Notes under the pieces: generated by a model
What the model saw: the letters and a program-made list of their open reading frames with translations, nothing else
The model's database searches: none
What the model was told of the DNA's origin: nothing
NCBI GenBank assembly: GCA_001897155.1
Contig: MKSF01000033.1
Location: 124,001 to 188,000, forward strand
Direction of reading: 5' to 3'
DNA length: 64,000 nt
DNA from: Bacteroidetes bacterium 47-18
Lineage (GTDB): Bacteria; Bacteroidota; Bacteroidia; Chitinophagales; Chitinophagaceae
Program-made: the position numbers and the translations under genes
Shown here: in pieces, positions 42,261 to 51,205 of the stretch
How positions within the stretch are numbered: position 1 is the first letter of the stretch
How the letters are laid out: every line of letters begins with the position of its first letter

Positions 42261-42980
42261 TTACTGAGGGAGGGAACCGAAAAAATACAGGCGCTCCAGG
42301 TCGTCTGCCGCGATGACCAGCCTGCCATCCTTATCAAAGGCTATGCCTTCCGGGTTGAGCACTTCAATTTTCCAGGATTTGATCACTTCGTACGTTTCCG
42401 GGTGACACATGAATACCTTGCGGTCCTCATCGCTCAGCAAATACATATAGCCATTGTGATACCTTGCGCCGGATATATCCCGGGCCGCCGTAAAGGCATA
42501 TTCATTCACCGGTATAAAGTCCCCGTTAAGCTCTTTGATCACAATAGGGTCCTTTTCCGTAATGAGCACGAACCTTTCAGTGGTCCGGTTAAACGCAAGA
42601 GATTCATATCCTTTATTCCTGCCGCCGCTGTAAGGCACATACCAGGTCTTGTCTTTTTTCAGATGCTCCCTGTCAAAACGATGGACCTGGCGCAAGGATT
42701 CGTCCGCCACATATATATAGTCACCCACGACTTCCACACCTTCAAAGTCCATGCCTTCAAACGCCGCACGCCGCAGCACCTTACCCTCCGGCGTACATTC
42801 ATACAGTATACCATTATCACTTACCACGTAAAGCACCTGGCCACTGCCGTCAAAAGCGATATCAGACGGCTCGGGTACTTTTATGGATTTAAAATGCTCA
42901 TATTTCAATAAGGGCGCAGTTGCTTTAAAGGCGCTCAATACCAGGAAAGCGGCAGCTAAGAGAAAGTAGGTCTTCTTCAC
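42261..42980 (-). CDS. SdiA-regulated-like beta-propeller protein
   Basis: A 239-residue exported protein (signal peptide with LAAAFLVLSAFKA). Repeated propeller blades contain PSDIAFDGSGQVLYVVSD, FEGVEVVGDYIYVADE, GYESLAFNRTTERFVLITEK and LNPEGIAFDKDGRLVIAADD, matching the SdiA-regulated (YjiK-like) family, which is related to esterase/phytase-type propellers. It is first in the operon with a porin, so a role in phosphate-ester or nutrient processing is possible but unproven. About 600 bp of upstream DNA holds two mobile-element-like repeats. Confidence 0.85.
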   Translation of the reverse strand: MKKTYFLLAAAFLVLSAFKATAPLLKYEHFKSIKVPEPSDIAFDGSGQVLYVVSDNGILYECTPEGKVLRRAAFEGMDFEGVEVVGDYIYVADESLRQVHRFDREHLKKDKTWYVPYSGGRNKGYESLAFNRTTERFVLITEKDPIVIKELNGDFIPVNEYAFTAARDISGARYHNGYMYLLSDEDRKVFMCHPETYEVIKSWKIEVLNPEGIAFDKDGRLVIAADDLERLYFFGSLPQ

Positions 42981-43089
42981 TATACACGGATGCGTTTAGA
43001 ATGTACAAGGAATACTATTGGAATTCACCGGCAAAACAACCTAACTTATGTTAACCCAATATTACCTGTGTATCATGAAAACATTAACC

Positions 43090-43216
43090 AACTATCTTCG
43101 GAATAACCAACACCCTCAATATCTTTAGAATAAAGCGGTCTCTGACCCGTAGAGAAGACACTGATCAGCGAAGCGTATCAGTAATAAAGGCTGGTGCCTG
43201 TAAGCAGATAGCCACT
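43090..43216 (+). mobile_element. MITE-like element, copy A (internally deleted, 127 bp)
   Basis: It begins AACTATCT and ends AGATAGCCACT, with the conserved inner segment CTCTGACCCGTAGAGAAGAC and CTGATCAGCGAAGCGTATC. Compared with copy B it lacks about 50 bp between the left end and TCGGAAT. It is flanked by direct repeats AAACATTAACC (43079-43089) and AAATATTAACC (43217-43227), 10 of 11 identical, consistent with a target-site duplication. No coding capacity. Confidence 0.7.
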
Positions 43217-43393
43217 AAATATTAACCCGGGAAGCACCTTTAGCATTATGCAGGCCATACCTGCAGCGATTGTGGGGCGAAAAGGAATGATATGCCGTAG
43301 GCGGCAATGACAGGAGAGATAAGCACATTCAGGATAAGAGAGAACGGATCATCGGCCCGGCTAAGCCCCCGGGCCAGGCAGCTTAATTTAAAC

Positions 43394-43571
43394 TGACTAT
43401 CTATATATAGGAAACGAAGTCATTATAAGTTAACTATAAGAGATTCCTCACATCCGTTCGGAATGACCACTCCCCAAGCACCTTTATAGTAAAAACGTTG
43501 ACCCGCAGAGAAGACACTGATCAGCGAAGCGTATCCGTAATAAGAGGCTGTTGCCTGTAAGCAGATAGTCA
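43394..43571 (+). mobile_element. MITE-like element, copy B (178 bp, perfect ends and flanking repeat)
   Basis: The ends are the perfect 9-bp inverted pair TGACTATCT/AGATAGTCA. Inside are TATATATAGGAAAC, ATTCCTCACATCCGTTCGGA (able to fold, ATTCC with GGAAT), GACCCGCAGAGAAGACAC and AGCGAAGCGTATC. It is flanked by the identical 11-bp direct repeat CTTAATTTAAA at 43382-43392 and 43572-43582; the right copy contains the stop codon of the HAD gene. No coding capacity. Confidence 0.78.
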
Positions 43572-43577
43572 CTTAAT

Positions 43578-44279
43578 TTAAAGGATATTTTTTATCTCGT
43601 TCAGGTGACGCACTTCATAAGTAACGGGATCCTCATGCTGTAACTGCAGCGGATTGTAAAATATCTGGTCCATACCGATATTCCGGGCGCCCCGGATGTC
43701 CGCTTCCAGGCAGTCACCGATCATGACGCTTTCCTCCGGAACGGCTCCGGTGGTACGCAATGCGTATTCAAAGATAGGCCTGTGAGGCTTCATGCTCCCG
43801 GCATTCTCGGAAGTAAAGACATTACTGAAATAAGCGTCCAGGGCAGCGGTCCGGAGCTTTTCCTGCTGGGTGGTCTCAAAGCCGTTGGTAATGATATGCA
43901 GCACATAGCCTTTGAGCATACAATAATCCAGCAATGCCTTAGCGCCATCCAGCAGCAGGCCCTGCCTGGGAAGCTTTTCAAGGTACAGCACGCTCAGCTC
44001 ATTGACCAGTGGCCTGTTATCGATCTTATAGTCGGACAGGGTCAGCTCCATACGTCTCCAGCGCAGCTCTTCCCGCGTTATGGTACCGCTGCGCAACTGC
44101 GCCCACAGCATCTCATTGTGCTGCTCATATCGGTCGCTGAACGATTCAAAGTCTTCAATGCCCTTTTTATCCAGCTCAAATTCCCGGTATAGATACTGCA
44201 GGGTAGCTTTGGAGTTGGCATTAAAATCCCAGAGCGTATGATCCAGGTCGAAGAATAAATGTTTGTACGGTTTCATCAA
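43578..44279 (-). CDS. HAD-superfamily nucleotidase, YjjG-like
   Basis: A 233-residue HAD phosphatase. Motif I is FFDLDHTLWDF (nucleophile and acid Asp), motif II Thr is in IITNGF, motif III Lys is around SMKPHRPIFEYAL and motif IV is MIGDCLEADIRGARNIGM. The helical cap and overall layout match YjjG, which dephosphorylates non-canonical pyrimidine nucleotides. Its stop codon lies within the 11-bp direct repeat flanking element copy B, so the insertion left the reading frame intact. It follows the DUF4286 gene after 3 bp and is presumably co-translated. Confidence 0.9.
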   Translation of the reverse strand: MMKPYKHLFFDLDHTLWDFNANSKATLQYLYREFELDKKGIEDFESFSDRYEQHNEMLWAQLRSGTITREELRWRRMELTLSDYKIDNRPLVNELSVLYLEKLPRQGLLLDGAKALLDYCMLKGYVLHIITNGFETTQQEKLRTAALDAYFSNVFTSENAGSMKPHRPIFEYALRTTGAVPEESVMIGDCLEADIRGARNIGMDQIFYNPLQLQHEDPVTYEVRHLNEIKNIL

Positions 44280-44282
44280 CTG

Positions 44283-44597
44283 CTATCCTTTTTGAATCAT
44301 TTCCATAATGGTCCTGAAAGCTATAAACTGGCTCCCGAAGCGTTTGATGCCATCCTGGCGCATCATTTCGCTATGCTCCGTTATATAGGACCGGTAGGCT
44401 TCCATATTTTCACATTCATACTGCACCACAAAGGTCCGGCTGTCGTCATCATCCGTAACTTCCTCCAGCGCGCACATCCTGTAACCCGAGAATTTACCGG
44501 TCTTCATCATATCCGGCAGATGCTCGGTCTTCATCCAGGCTTCCCAATCGGTCACGATGGCATTGGCTACCTTGATCGTTACATTGTAGATTATCAT
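44283..44597 (-). CDS. DUF4286 family protein
   Basis: A 104-residue cytoplasmic protein recognisable as DUF4286: MIIYNVTIKVANAIVTDWEAW, then MKTEHLPDMMKTGKFSGYR, FVVQYECENMEAYRSY and the ending FGSQFIAFRTIMEMI. The fold is probably a dimeric alpha+beta barrel like the monooxygenase/EthD group. Function unknown. The start at 44597 is preferred over 44606 (adds MQL). A TAACTTTG -7 box lies 20 bp upstream. Confidence 0.85.
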   Translation of the reverse strand: MIIYNVTIKVANAIVTDWEAWMKTEHLPDMMKTGKFSGYRMCALEEVTDDDDSRTFVVQYECENMEAYRSYITEHSEMMRQDGIKRFGSQFIAFRTIMEMIQKG

Positions 44598-44616
44598 AAG
44601 CTGCATTTAAGACCTG

Positions 44617-44624
44617 CAAAGTTA
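44617..44624 (-). promoter_or_regulatory. Bacteroidota -7 box for the DUF4286-HAD operon
   Basis: CAAAGTTA on the plus strand is TAACTTTG on the minus strand, an exact TAnnTTTG match, 20 bp before the ATG. Confidence 0.55.
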
Positions 44625-44767
44625 TACGAAATTTGGCTTCCGGCTGCGCAGGACGAACCTAAAGGTTTTAAAAACCCGGCAGACGTTCTACCGCCGGGCT
44701 TGCTTATATCACAAATATGTTATACATTTAAAGTTTCAACAGGTTTTTTATTCCAAAACATTCAATA

Positions 44768-45262
44768 ATGAAAAAAATATTGACACTTTTCTCCATAAGC
44801 CTTATAGCCCTGGCCTCCTGCCAGAAAGACAAATCCAAGGAGTGCACCTATTACAATAAACCCTTGCCTGTAGGCGTTTCTTTTGTGGGCTATTATGATT
44901 ACGAGATCAATGCCGTGGATCTGTACCAGTACGAAAAGGGAACCAATTTCCAGAATTTTGTGCGTAAGGACTCTTATACCAAGATGGCGCAATACCCTGT
45001 AGTACATGATACTTCCACCGTCATTTTCCACATCGCCCACAAATCCGACTATATGGTGGTGTTACCACAGAAGGAGGATACATTCCGGATCACCGATATA
45101 GCATACCAGCCGGATTATTTCAGCGTGGTGGAGCCCGGCGGCAAGTGCGACCAGCGAAAAGAGTATTACCAGTTGCCCGAATATGCCACGCTTGACGGGA
45201 ATGTACTGCGTATTGTGAAGCTGACAGATAAGACTGCAGGTTTCTATATCAATAAACCGTAA
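44768..45262 (+). CDS. Unknown lipoprotein
   Basis: A 164-residue lipoprotein (lipobox ALASC, Cys18) with a mature domain containing YYNKPLPVGVSFVGYYDYEINAV (about residues 28-50), VIFHIAHKSDYMVVLP and a C-terminal LRIVKLTDKTAGFYINKP. I do not recognise a family. It ends 3 bp before the next gene and is presumably translated with it, so the two products may act together outside the cytoplasm. Confidence 0.75.
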   Translation: MKKILTLFSISLIALASCQKDKSKECTYYNKPLPVGVSFVGYYDYEINAVDLYQYEKGTNFQNFVRKDSYTKMAQYPVVHDTSTVIFHIAHKSDYMVVLPQKEDTFRITDIAYQPDYFSVVEPGGKCDQRKEYYQLPEYATLDGNVLRIVKLTDKTAGFYINKP

Positions 45263-45265
45263 CAA

Positions 45266-46543
45266 ATGCTGAACCTGTTCAGAAATATTTTTTTTATCAT
45301 GCTGCTGGCCGGCCTGCGGCTCAGCGCCTCAGCCAGCCAGATCATAATTCCTATGGATGCGGACCACCAGGGACAGCATCTGAAAGCCTATGGCGTGGCC
45401 TACCATGTGCTGGCTTCCGGCATACCGGTAGACTGGCTGCTCAATTACGAGGGCGGCGCGTTCGCCTTCACGCATATAGCTGAGCTGGAGAAGATGTGCA
45501 AGCTGAAAGGCGTTGATTACAGGGTCGTTTCAGATGCAGCATACACCCGGGTACTGGCCGATATCAGCGAGCCCGATTTCAACGGGGATATCATACGCCT
45601 GGAGAAACCGCCCAAGATAGCCGTTTACACACCACCCAATAAGCTGCCCTGGGACGATGCCGTGACCATGGCGCTTACCTTTGCGGAAATACCTTACGAT
45701 AAAGTGTATGATGATGAGCTCCTGTCGGATAAGCTGACGGAGTATGACTGGCTGCACCTGCACCACGAGGATTTTACGGGACAGTACGGTAAGTTCTGGG
45801 GCTCCTTCAGGAATGCCTCATGGTATATAGAGGATGTGGCGGCGCAGACCGCTATGGCCCGCAAGCACGGGTTCAGCAAAGTGTCCCAGCTGAAGCTGGC
45901 CGTAGCTAAAAAGATCAGGGATTTTGTACTGGGCGGCGGCTATCTCTTTGCCATGTGCACCGCTACGGATTCCTATGATATAGCGCTGGCGGCGGAAGGT
46001 ACCGATATCTGCGAAGAGCCCTTTGACGGTGACCCCGCCTCCCCGAACGCGCAACAATCGCTGGATTATACCAGGTGCTTTGCATTCAAGAATTTTAACC
46101 TGATGACTCCGCCCCAGATATACGAGTTCAGCGATATCGATAACAGCGCCTATACCAACAGGAAAATAGATATGCAGGCGGATTATTTCACCCTGTTCAC
46201 CTTTTCCGCCAAGTTCGACCCCGTACCGGCGATGCTGACCCAGAACCATACTACTACCGTGAAGGGATTTATGGGACAGACCACCGCTTTCCGGAAAGAA
46301 ACGCTCAAAAGCAGCGTGATCGTGATGGGTGAGAATAAGCTGCTGAACGAGGCCAGGTATATACATGGCAATTACGGCAAAGGCACCTTTACCTTCTATG
46401 GCGGGCACGATCCGGAGGATTACCAGCATATGGTCGGCGATCCGCCTACCGACCTGGAACTGCACCCCACCTCACCGGGCTACAGGCTGATATTGAACAA
46501 TGTCCTTTTCCCGGCCGCAAAAAAGAAACCACAGAAAACATAA
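45266..46543 (+). CDS. Exported protein of a Bacteroidota family often labelled asparagine synthetase B
   Basis: A 425-residue protein with a signal peptide (IFFIMLLAGLRLSASASQ). Motifs visible are KLPWDDAVTMALTFAEIPYD, the HLHHEDFTGQYGKFWG block, GGGYLFAMCTATDSYDIALA and FTFYGGHDPEDYQHM. These recall a flavodoxin-like/glutamine-amidotransferase-like fold (GGGYLFAMC resembles a nucleophile elbow) and I recall such proteins being annotated as asparagine synthetase B in Bacteroidota. The export signal argues against a cytoplasmic synthetase, and no class II amidotransferase N-terminal Cys is seen. Function unknown. Confidence 0.7.
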   Translation: MLNLFRNIFFIMLLAGLRLSASASQIIIPMDADHQGQHLKAYGVAYHVLASGIPVDWLLNYEGGAFAFTHIAELEKMCKLKGVDYRVVSDAAYTRVLADISEPDFNGDIIRLEKPPKIAVYTPPNKLPWDDAVTMALTFAEIPYDKVYDDELLSDKLTEYDWLHLHHEDFTGQYGKFWGSFRNASWYIEDVAAQTAMARKHGFSKVSQLKLAVAKKIRDFVLGGGYLFAMCTATDSYDIALAAEGTDICEEPFDGDPASPNAQQSLDYTRCFAFKNFNLMTPPQIYEFSDIDNSAYTNRKIDMQADYFTLFTFSAKFDPVPAMLTQNHTTTVKGFMGQTTAFRKETLKSSVIVMGENKLLNEARYIHGNYGKGTFTFYGGHDPEDYQHMVGDPPTDLELHPTSPGYRLILNNVLFPAAKKKPQKT

Positions 46544-46596
46544 AAGATATATGCAGCAAAAGCTACCCCGGGGTAGCTTTTGCTGCATATATCTTT
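46543..46596. terminator. Perfect 54-nt palindrome between convergent genes
   Basis: AAAGATATATGCAGCAAAAG then CTACCCC (46543-46569) is followed without spacer by its exact complement (46570-46596). It begins at the last base of the preceding stop codon and ends 13 bp before the sdaA stop. With a TCTTT tail on each strand it can act as a bidirectional terminator for the converging genes. Confidence 0.85.
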
Positions 46597-46609
46597 ACAG
46601 GAACACCTG

Positions 46610-48043
46610 CTAACATTCTTTCAATCCTAAAGGAATATGGATGGCAAGACCGCCATCGGCCGTTTCCTTATATTTATGGTTCATATCCAGGGCCGTTTCC
46701 CACATCGTTTTCACTACCACATCCAGGGACACCCTTGCTTTGTCCGGGTTGCTCTGCAACGCCAGCTGACAGGCTGTGATGGCCTTGATGGCGCCCATAG
46801 TATTCCGTTCAATGCACGGCACCTGCACCAGCCCTGCCACCGGGTCACAGGTAAGGCCCAGGTGATGCTCCATGGCTATCTCCGCCGCCATCATGCACTG
46901 CCTGGCGCTGCCGCCCAGGCATTCCGTCAGGCCGGCAGCAGCCATAGCGGAAGACACCCCGATCTCGGCCTGGCAGCCGCCCATAGCCGCAGAAATGGTA
47001 GCACCTTTCTTAAAGATGCTGCCTATTTCAGAAGCGCAAAGCACATATTGTAATATCTTATCTTCCTCGTAGCCATCACAGAATACCATAAAGTACATCA
47101 GCACCGCCGGTATCACGCCCGCGGCCCCGTTGGTGGGCGCTGTCACTACCCTGCTGAAAGAGGCATTCTCCTCATTTACCGCCAGCGCGAAACAGCTGAC
47201 CCAGTCCAGGATATATTTAAAGTCATTTCCGCCGGCCCGTATAGCAGCCATCCAGGAGTCAAAATCATGATAAGCAGCGCCTTTCAGCAGCCTTTTATTG
47301 AGTATGCCCGCCCTTCTTACCACGTTCAGCCCGCCCGGCAGCACTCCTTCTATATGGCATCCCCTGTAAACACATTCCTTCATGACCTCAACGATACGCA
47401 ATACGCCCTCCCGGGTGGCGACATCGCTGCGCCACGCATGCTCATTTTCCGCCACGATCTCCGATATGCTGAGACCGGTCTTGATGCACCAGTGCAGCAG
47501 CTGCTGCGCATTGTCAACAGGGAACTGCAGGTCGGCGACCTCGCTGCCGCCCAGCTTTACACCTTCTTTTTCCACAAATCCGCCGCCTACGGAATAATAG
47601 GTCTCCGCGATCTCCTCGCCATCCTTAAAACGGCAAAGGAATGTCAGGGCATTGGGATGATAAGGCAGGGATTCATTCATATAGAAGACCACATCCGTAT
47701 CAGGATCGAACCGGATATCCTGCACACCACCCAAGGACAATATTTTGGAAGCCCTTATGCCTTCAATTGTCGGGGTGATCTTATTGACATCGAACGTAAC
47801 GGGATCCGCTCCGAGCAGGCCCAGTATGCAGGCTACATCGGTACCGTGCCCCACGCCTGTTTTGGCCAGTGAACCATACAGCAACACCTGCACCTTTTCC
47901 ACGGTCTCCAGGCTGCCTTTCTGCTCCTTTAACGCTTGCAGGAAGATCAATGCCGCCTTCCAGGGACCTAAGGTATGGGAACTGCTGGGACCTACACCTA
48001 TCTTGAATATATCAAATACCGAAATGGGTTCACTTTGTTGCAC
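46610..48043 (-). CDS. sdaA: L-serine dehydratase, iron-sulfur type, single chain
   Basis: A 477-residue enzyme that deaminates L-serine to pyruvate and ammonia through a [4Fe-4S] cluster. Typical features are [53 protein letters not shown] and [16 protein letters not shown]; cluster cysteines occur in [30 protein letters not shown]. Alpha and beta parts are fused in one chain, as in E. coli SdaA. It converges on the asparagine-synthetase-B-like gene across the 54-nt palindrome and diverges from galE. Confidence 0.95.
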   Translation of the reverse strand: MQQSEPISVFDIFKIGVGPSSSHTLGPWKAALIFLQALKEQKGSLETVEKVQVLLYGSLAKTGVGHGTDVACILGLLGADPVTFDVNKITPTIEGIRASKILSLGGVQDIRFDPDTDVVFYMNESLPYHPNALTFLCRFKDGEEIAETYYSVGGGFVEKEGVKLGGSEVADLQFPVDNAQQLLHWCIKTGLSISEIVAENEHAWRSDVATREGVLRIVEVMKECVYRGCHIEGVLPGGLNVVRRAGILNKRLLKGAAYHDFDSWMAAIRAGGNDFKYILDWVSCFALAVNEENASFSRVVTAPTNGAAGVIPAVLMYFMVFCDGYEEDKILQYVLCASEIGSIFKKGATISAAMGGCQAEIGVSSAMAAAGLTECLGGSARQCMMAAEIAMEHHLGLTCDPVAGLVQVPCIERNTMGAIKAITACQLALQSNPDKARVSLDVVVKTMWETALDMNHKYKETADGGLAIHIPLGLKEC

Positions 48044-48201
48044 AATGTCAGTTATTAATGTTTGAGACTAGTTTTGCTATGCAAAATACTAATTAAATAC
48101 CAGATAATAAAACAACGGCCGCCCGGCACGCACTGTTCATAACATATTTATATAACGGCATCTGCGCCAAAAAGCAACCGCAGTACAATACTATTTTTTG
48201 T

Positions 48202-48209
48202 TACCTTTG
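48202..48209 (+). promoter_or_regulatory. Bacteroidota -7 box for galE
   Basis: TACCTTTG, exact match to TAnnTTTG, 19 bp before the galE ATG. No TTTG is present at the consensus -33 distance. Confidence 0.55.
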
Positions 48210-48228
48210 CCCAATTAAAAACCTAACT

Positions 48229-49266
48229 ATGCAAAAGATTTTGGTAACCGGCGGCTGCGGGTATATTGGGAGCCATACAATCGTGGACCTGGTGCAGAAT
48301 GGCTATGAGGTCATTTCCATTGATGATATATCCAGGGGTCATGAAAGCCTTATTTACGGCGCTTCAAGGATATGCAATAAAAATATCAAGAATTACAAGG
48401 TAGATCTTTGTAACCTGGAAGATACCAGGGCCGTATTCGAGGAGAACCCCGATATCGCTGGCATTATCCATTTCGCGGCTTACAAATCGGTGCCTGAATC
48501 CGTATCCAAACCTATCCTGTATTTCCGGAATAATATCACTTCCCTGCTGAATGTGCTGAAGTGTGCCAAAGAGTACAGTATCCATAATATCGTATTTTCA
48601 TCTTCCTGCTCTGTATATGGCAATGCGGACAGCCTGCCGGTAAGCGAAACCACCCCGCTGAAAGAGCCGGAATCGCCCTATGCCCGGACCAAGGTCATGG
48701 GAGAGCAGATCTGCTCCGACTTCGTAAAGGCCAATCCCGAGTTCAATATCATCCTGCTGAGATATTTCAACCCCGTGGGCGCACATCCCAGCAGCCTGAT
48801 AGGAGAGCTCAATGAGAAGCCCGAGAACCTGGTACCTGTCATTACACAGACAGCCATCGGCCTGCGGGAATCCATGCAGGTATTCGGCAATGATTACGAT
48901 ACGCGTGACGGCTCGTGCATCAGGGATTATATCCACGTGATGGATATAGCCGCCGCCCATACCAAAGCCGTAACCAAATCCATCGCCAATGCCCTTCCTT
49001 CCAACTGCGAGATATTCAACCTGGGTACCGGCAAAGGCGTCAGCGTGCTGGAGCTGATCCGCGCCTTTGAATCCGTGGCAGGCGTAAAGCTCAACTATAA
49101 GATCACCGACCGCAGACCCGGGGATGTCATTGCCGTCTATGCGGACAATACCAAGGCCAAAACCCTGCTGGACTGGGAAACACGCTACGATATCATCCAG
49201 ATGATGCAGACCGCCTGGGACTGGGAACAGAAGCTGGATTGCGACAGGAAAGGCTTTCTGAACTAA
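48229..49266 (+). CDS. galE: UDP-glucose 4-epimerase
   Basis: A 345-residue extended SDR enzyme. The NAD-binding motif is GGCGYIGSH (residues 8-16), the catalytic Ser region is SSSCSVYG (residues about 123-130), and the catalytic Tyr/Lys are in YARTK. RYFNPVGAH and RDYIHVMDIA are GalE-type. It interconverts UDP-glucose and UDP-galactose for surface polysaccharide synthesis. It stands alone, divergent from sdaA. Confidence 0.95.
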   Translation: MQKILVTGGCGYIGSHTIVDLVQNGYEVISIDDISRGHESLIYGASRICNKNIKNYKVDLCNLEDTRAVFEENPDIAGIIHFAAYKSVPESVSKPILYFRNNITSLLNVLKCAKEYSIHNIVFSSSCSVYGNADSLPVSETTPLKEPESPYARTKVMGEQICSDFVKANPEFNIILLRYFNPVGAHPSSLIGELNEKPENLVPVITQTAIGLRESMQVFGNDYDTRDGSCIRDYIHVMDIAAAHTKAVTKSIANALPSNCEIFNLGTGKGVSVLELIRAFESVAGVKLNYKITDRRPGDVIAVYADNTKAKTLLDWETRYDIIQMMQTAWDWEQKLDCDRKGFLN

Positions 49267-49300
49267 GCGCTGAAAATTCCGGAAAAAAAATAAAGAAAAA

Positions 49301-49331
49301 TTTGTTCCTTTCAATAAAACCGCTACCTTTG
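49301..49331 (+). promoter_or_regulatory. Promoter for the tRNA-Thr(TGT) end of the tRNA array
   Basis: TTTG at 49301-49304 and TACCTTTG at 49324-49331, 19 bp apart, match the Bacteroidota -33/-7 consensus. The tRNA begins 96 bp downstream. Confidence 0.75.
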
Positions 49332-49426
49332 CAATCCCAAAACGTCCGGTACCAGGCAAAAAGGTCAACGTACTGAACATCAGGGAGAAAAAAAGAAGCT
49401 CTTTCAATTATAAAAGGAATTCAAAA

Positions 49427-49499
49427 GCCGCCTTAGCTCAGTTGGTAGAGCAGCTGATTTGTAATCAGCAGGTCGTAAGTTCGAGTCTTATAGGCGGCT
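49427..49499 (+). tRNA. tRNA-Thr(TGT)
   Basis: A 73-nt cloverleaf: acceptor GCCGCCT with AGGCGGC, D arm AGCTCAGTTGGTAGAGCA, anticodon stem GCTGA/TCAGC with loop TTTGTAA (anticodon TGT at 49460-49462), T arm with TTCGAGT. The CCA end is not encoded. Confidence 0.96.
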
Positions 49500-49510
49500 C
49501 TGAAAAATAA

Positions 49511-49542
49511 TTTGGAAGTGAATATATGAGCCTATATATTTG
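49511..49542 (+). promoter_or_regulatory. Internal promoter between tRNA-Thr(TGT) and tRNA-Tyr
   Basis: TTTG at 49511-49514 and TATATTTG at 49535-49542 with 20 bp between, a full -33/-7 match, starting 12 bp after tRNA-Thr ends. The following tRNA genes can thus be transcribed separately. Confidence 0.7.
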
Positions 49543-49553
49543 CAATCCGAAAC

Positions 49554-49636
49554 GGGTAGTTGGCCGAGTGGTTAAAGGCGGCAGACTGTAAATCTGCTCA
49601 CGTTTGTGTACGGAGGTTCGAATCCTTCACTGCCCA
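49554..49636 (+). tRNA. tRNA-Tyr(GTA)
   Basis: An 83-nt class II tRNA with a long variable arm: acceptor GGGTAGT with ACTGCCC, anticodon loop CTGTAAA (anticodon GTA at 49588-49590), T arm with GGTTCGAATCC. No CCA encoded. Confidence 0.96.
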
Positions 49637-49673
49637 CACGAATTCGACGAGTCTTCGTCAAAATATCACACCA

Positions 49674-49746
49674 GCGGAAGTAGCTCAATTGGTAGAGCGA
49701 TAGCCTTCCAAGCTATAGGTTGCGGGTTCGAGACCCGTCTTCCGCT
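49674..49746 (+). tRNA. tRNA-Gly(TCC)
   Basis: A 73-nt cloverleaf: acceptor GCGGAAG with CTTCCGC, anticodon stem ATAGC/GCTAT with loop CTTCCAA (anticodon TCC at 49697-49699), T arm GCGGGTTCGAGACCCGT. No CCA encoded. A small GACGA/TCGTC hairpin lies just upstream. Confidence 0.96.
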
Positions 49747-49822
49747 CAATGGATGTATTGAATTGTTATGTGGTAATAAGTTATTGATTATCAATAGCAT
49801 GGTGCCAAATAACAGTTCAATT

Positions 49823-49894
<72 letters not shown>

Positions 49895-49901
49895 CACGGA
49901 T

Positions 49902-49933
49902 TTTGCATATTTGGAAAAAAGTGTATAACTTTG
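49902..49933 (+). promoter_or_regulatory. Promoter for tuf
   Basis: TTTG at 49902-49905 and TAACTTTG at 49926-49933, 20 bp apart, form a full Bacteroidota promoter 8 bp after the last tRNA and 61 bp before the tuf ATG. Confidence 0.8.
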
Positions 49934-49994
49934 CATTTCCAAATTTGTCGTATATACAATTATTAATAAACAAATTTCTTTAAAACAAATAAAA

Positions 49995-51182
49995 ATGGCT
50001 AAAGAGACCTTTAACAGGGAGAAACCCCACGTAAACATTGGTACTATCGGTCACGTTGACCACGGTAAAACAACCTTAACTGCTGCTATCACTTCTGTAT
50101 TAGCTAACAAAGGTATGGCTGCAAAAAAAGGTTATGATGAAATTGATGGTGCGCCTGAAGAAAGAGAGCGTGGTATCACAATCAATACTGCACACGTAGA
50201 ATATCAAACTGAGAATCGTCACTATGCACACGTGGACTGTCCGGGTCACGCTGACTATGTGAAAAACATGATTACCGGTGCTGCTCAGATGGACGGTGCT
50301 ATTCTGGTGGTTGCTGCTACTGATGGTCCTATGCCACAAACTAAAGAGCACATCCTGCTGGCTCGCCAGGTAGGTGTTCCCCGTATCGTTGTGTTCATGA
50401 ACAAAGTTGACCTGGTTGACGATCCTGAAATCTTAGAATTAGTAGAATTAGAAATCCGCGAATTATTATCCAAATACGATTATGACGGAGATAACACTCC
50501 AATCATCAAAGGTTCTGCTTTATCAGGCCTGAACGGTGAAGCTACAGGTGTTGCCCAGATCGAGGAATTAATGGCTGCAGTTGACGAATATATTCCGCTG
50601 CCTCCACGTGCCGTTGATCAACCGTTCCTGATGTCTGTAGAGGACGTATTCACTATCACTGGTCGTGGTACTGTTGCTACAGGTCGTATCGAGCGTGGTG
50701 TTATCACAGTTGGTGACAACGTAGAGATCGTAGGTTTCAATGATGAGCCTCTGACTTCTACTTGTACAGGTGTGGAAATGTTCAAAAAATTACTGGATCG
50801 TGGTGAAGCAGGTGATAACGCAGGTCTGTTATTACGTGGTATCGATAAAAAAGATATCCGTCGTGGTATGGTAATCTGTGCTCCTAAATCTATCACTCCT
50901 CACACTGAGTTCAAAGGTGAAGTTTACGTACTGTCTAAAGAAGAAGGTGGTCGTCACACTCCATTCTTTAACAAATACCGTCCTCAGTTCTACTTCAGAA
51001 CTACTGACGTAACCGGTGAGTGTAAATTACCAGAAGGTACTGAAATGGTAATGCCTGGTGATAACGTTAACTTACACGTTACGCTGATCGCTCCAATCGC
51101 AATGGAAAAAGGTTTGAAATTTGCGATCCGTGAAGGTGGCCGTACAGTAGGTGCCGGTCAGGTTACTGAAATCGTTAAATAA
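49995..51182 (+). CDS. tuf: Elongation factor Tu
   Basis: A 395-residue GTPase that delivers aminoacyl-tRNA to the ribosome. It has the P-loop [10 protein letters not shown], the effector region [22 protein letters not shown] and NKVD, and ends with [16 protein letters not shown]. Codon use is distinct from its surroundings: many T-ended codons (GGT, GTT, CGT, ACT, TCT), the pattern of very highly expressed genes in this genome. It follows the tRNA array, a common arrangement, and has its own promoter and terminator. Confidence 0.98.
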   Translation: MAKETFNREKPHVNIGTIGHVDHGKTTLTAAITSVLANKGMAAKKGYDEIDGAPEERERGITINTAHVEYQTENRHYAHVDCPGHADYVKNMITGAAQMDGAILVVAATDGPMPQTKEHILLARQVGVPRIVVFMNKVDLVDDPEILELVELEIRELLSKYDYDGDNTPIIKGSALSGLNGEATGVAQIEELMAAVDEYIPLPPRAVDQPFLMSVEDVFTITGRGTVATGRIERGVITVGDNVEIVGFNDEPLTSTCTGVEMFKKLLDRGEAGDNAGLLLRGIDKKDIRRGMVICAPKSITPHTEFKGEVYVLSKEEGGRHTPFFNKYRPQFYFRTTDVTGECKLPEGTEMVMPGDNVNLHVTLIAPIAMEKGLKFAIREGGRTVGAGQVTEIVK

Positions 51183-51205
51183 TTCCCCCAGGGAAGTTTA
51201 ATATT

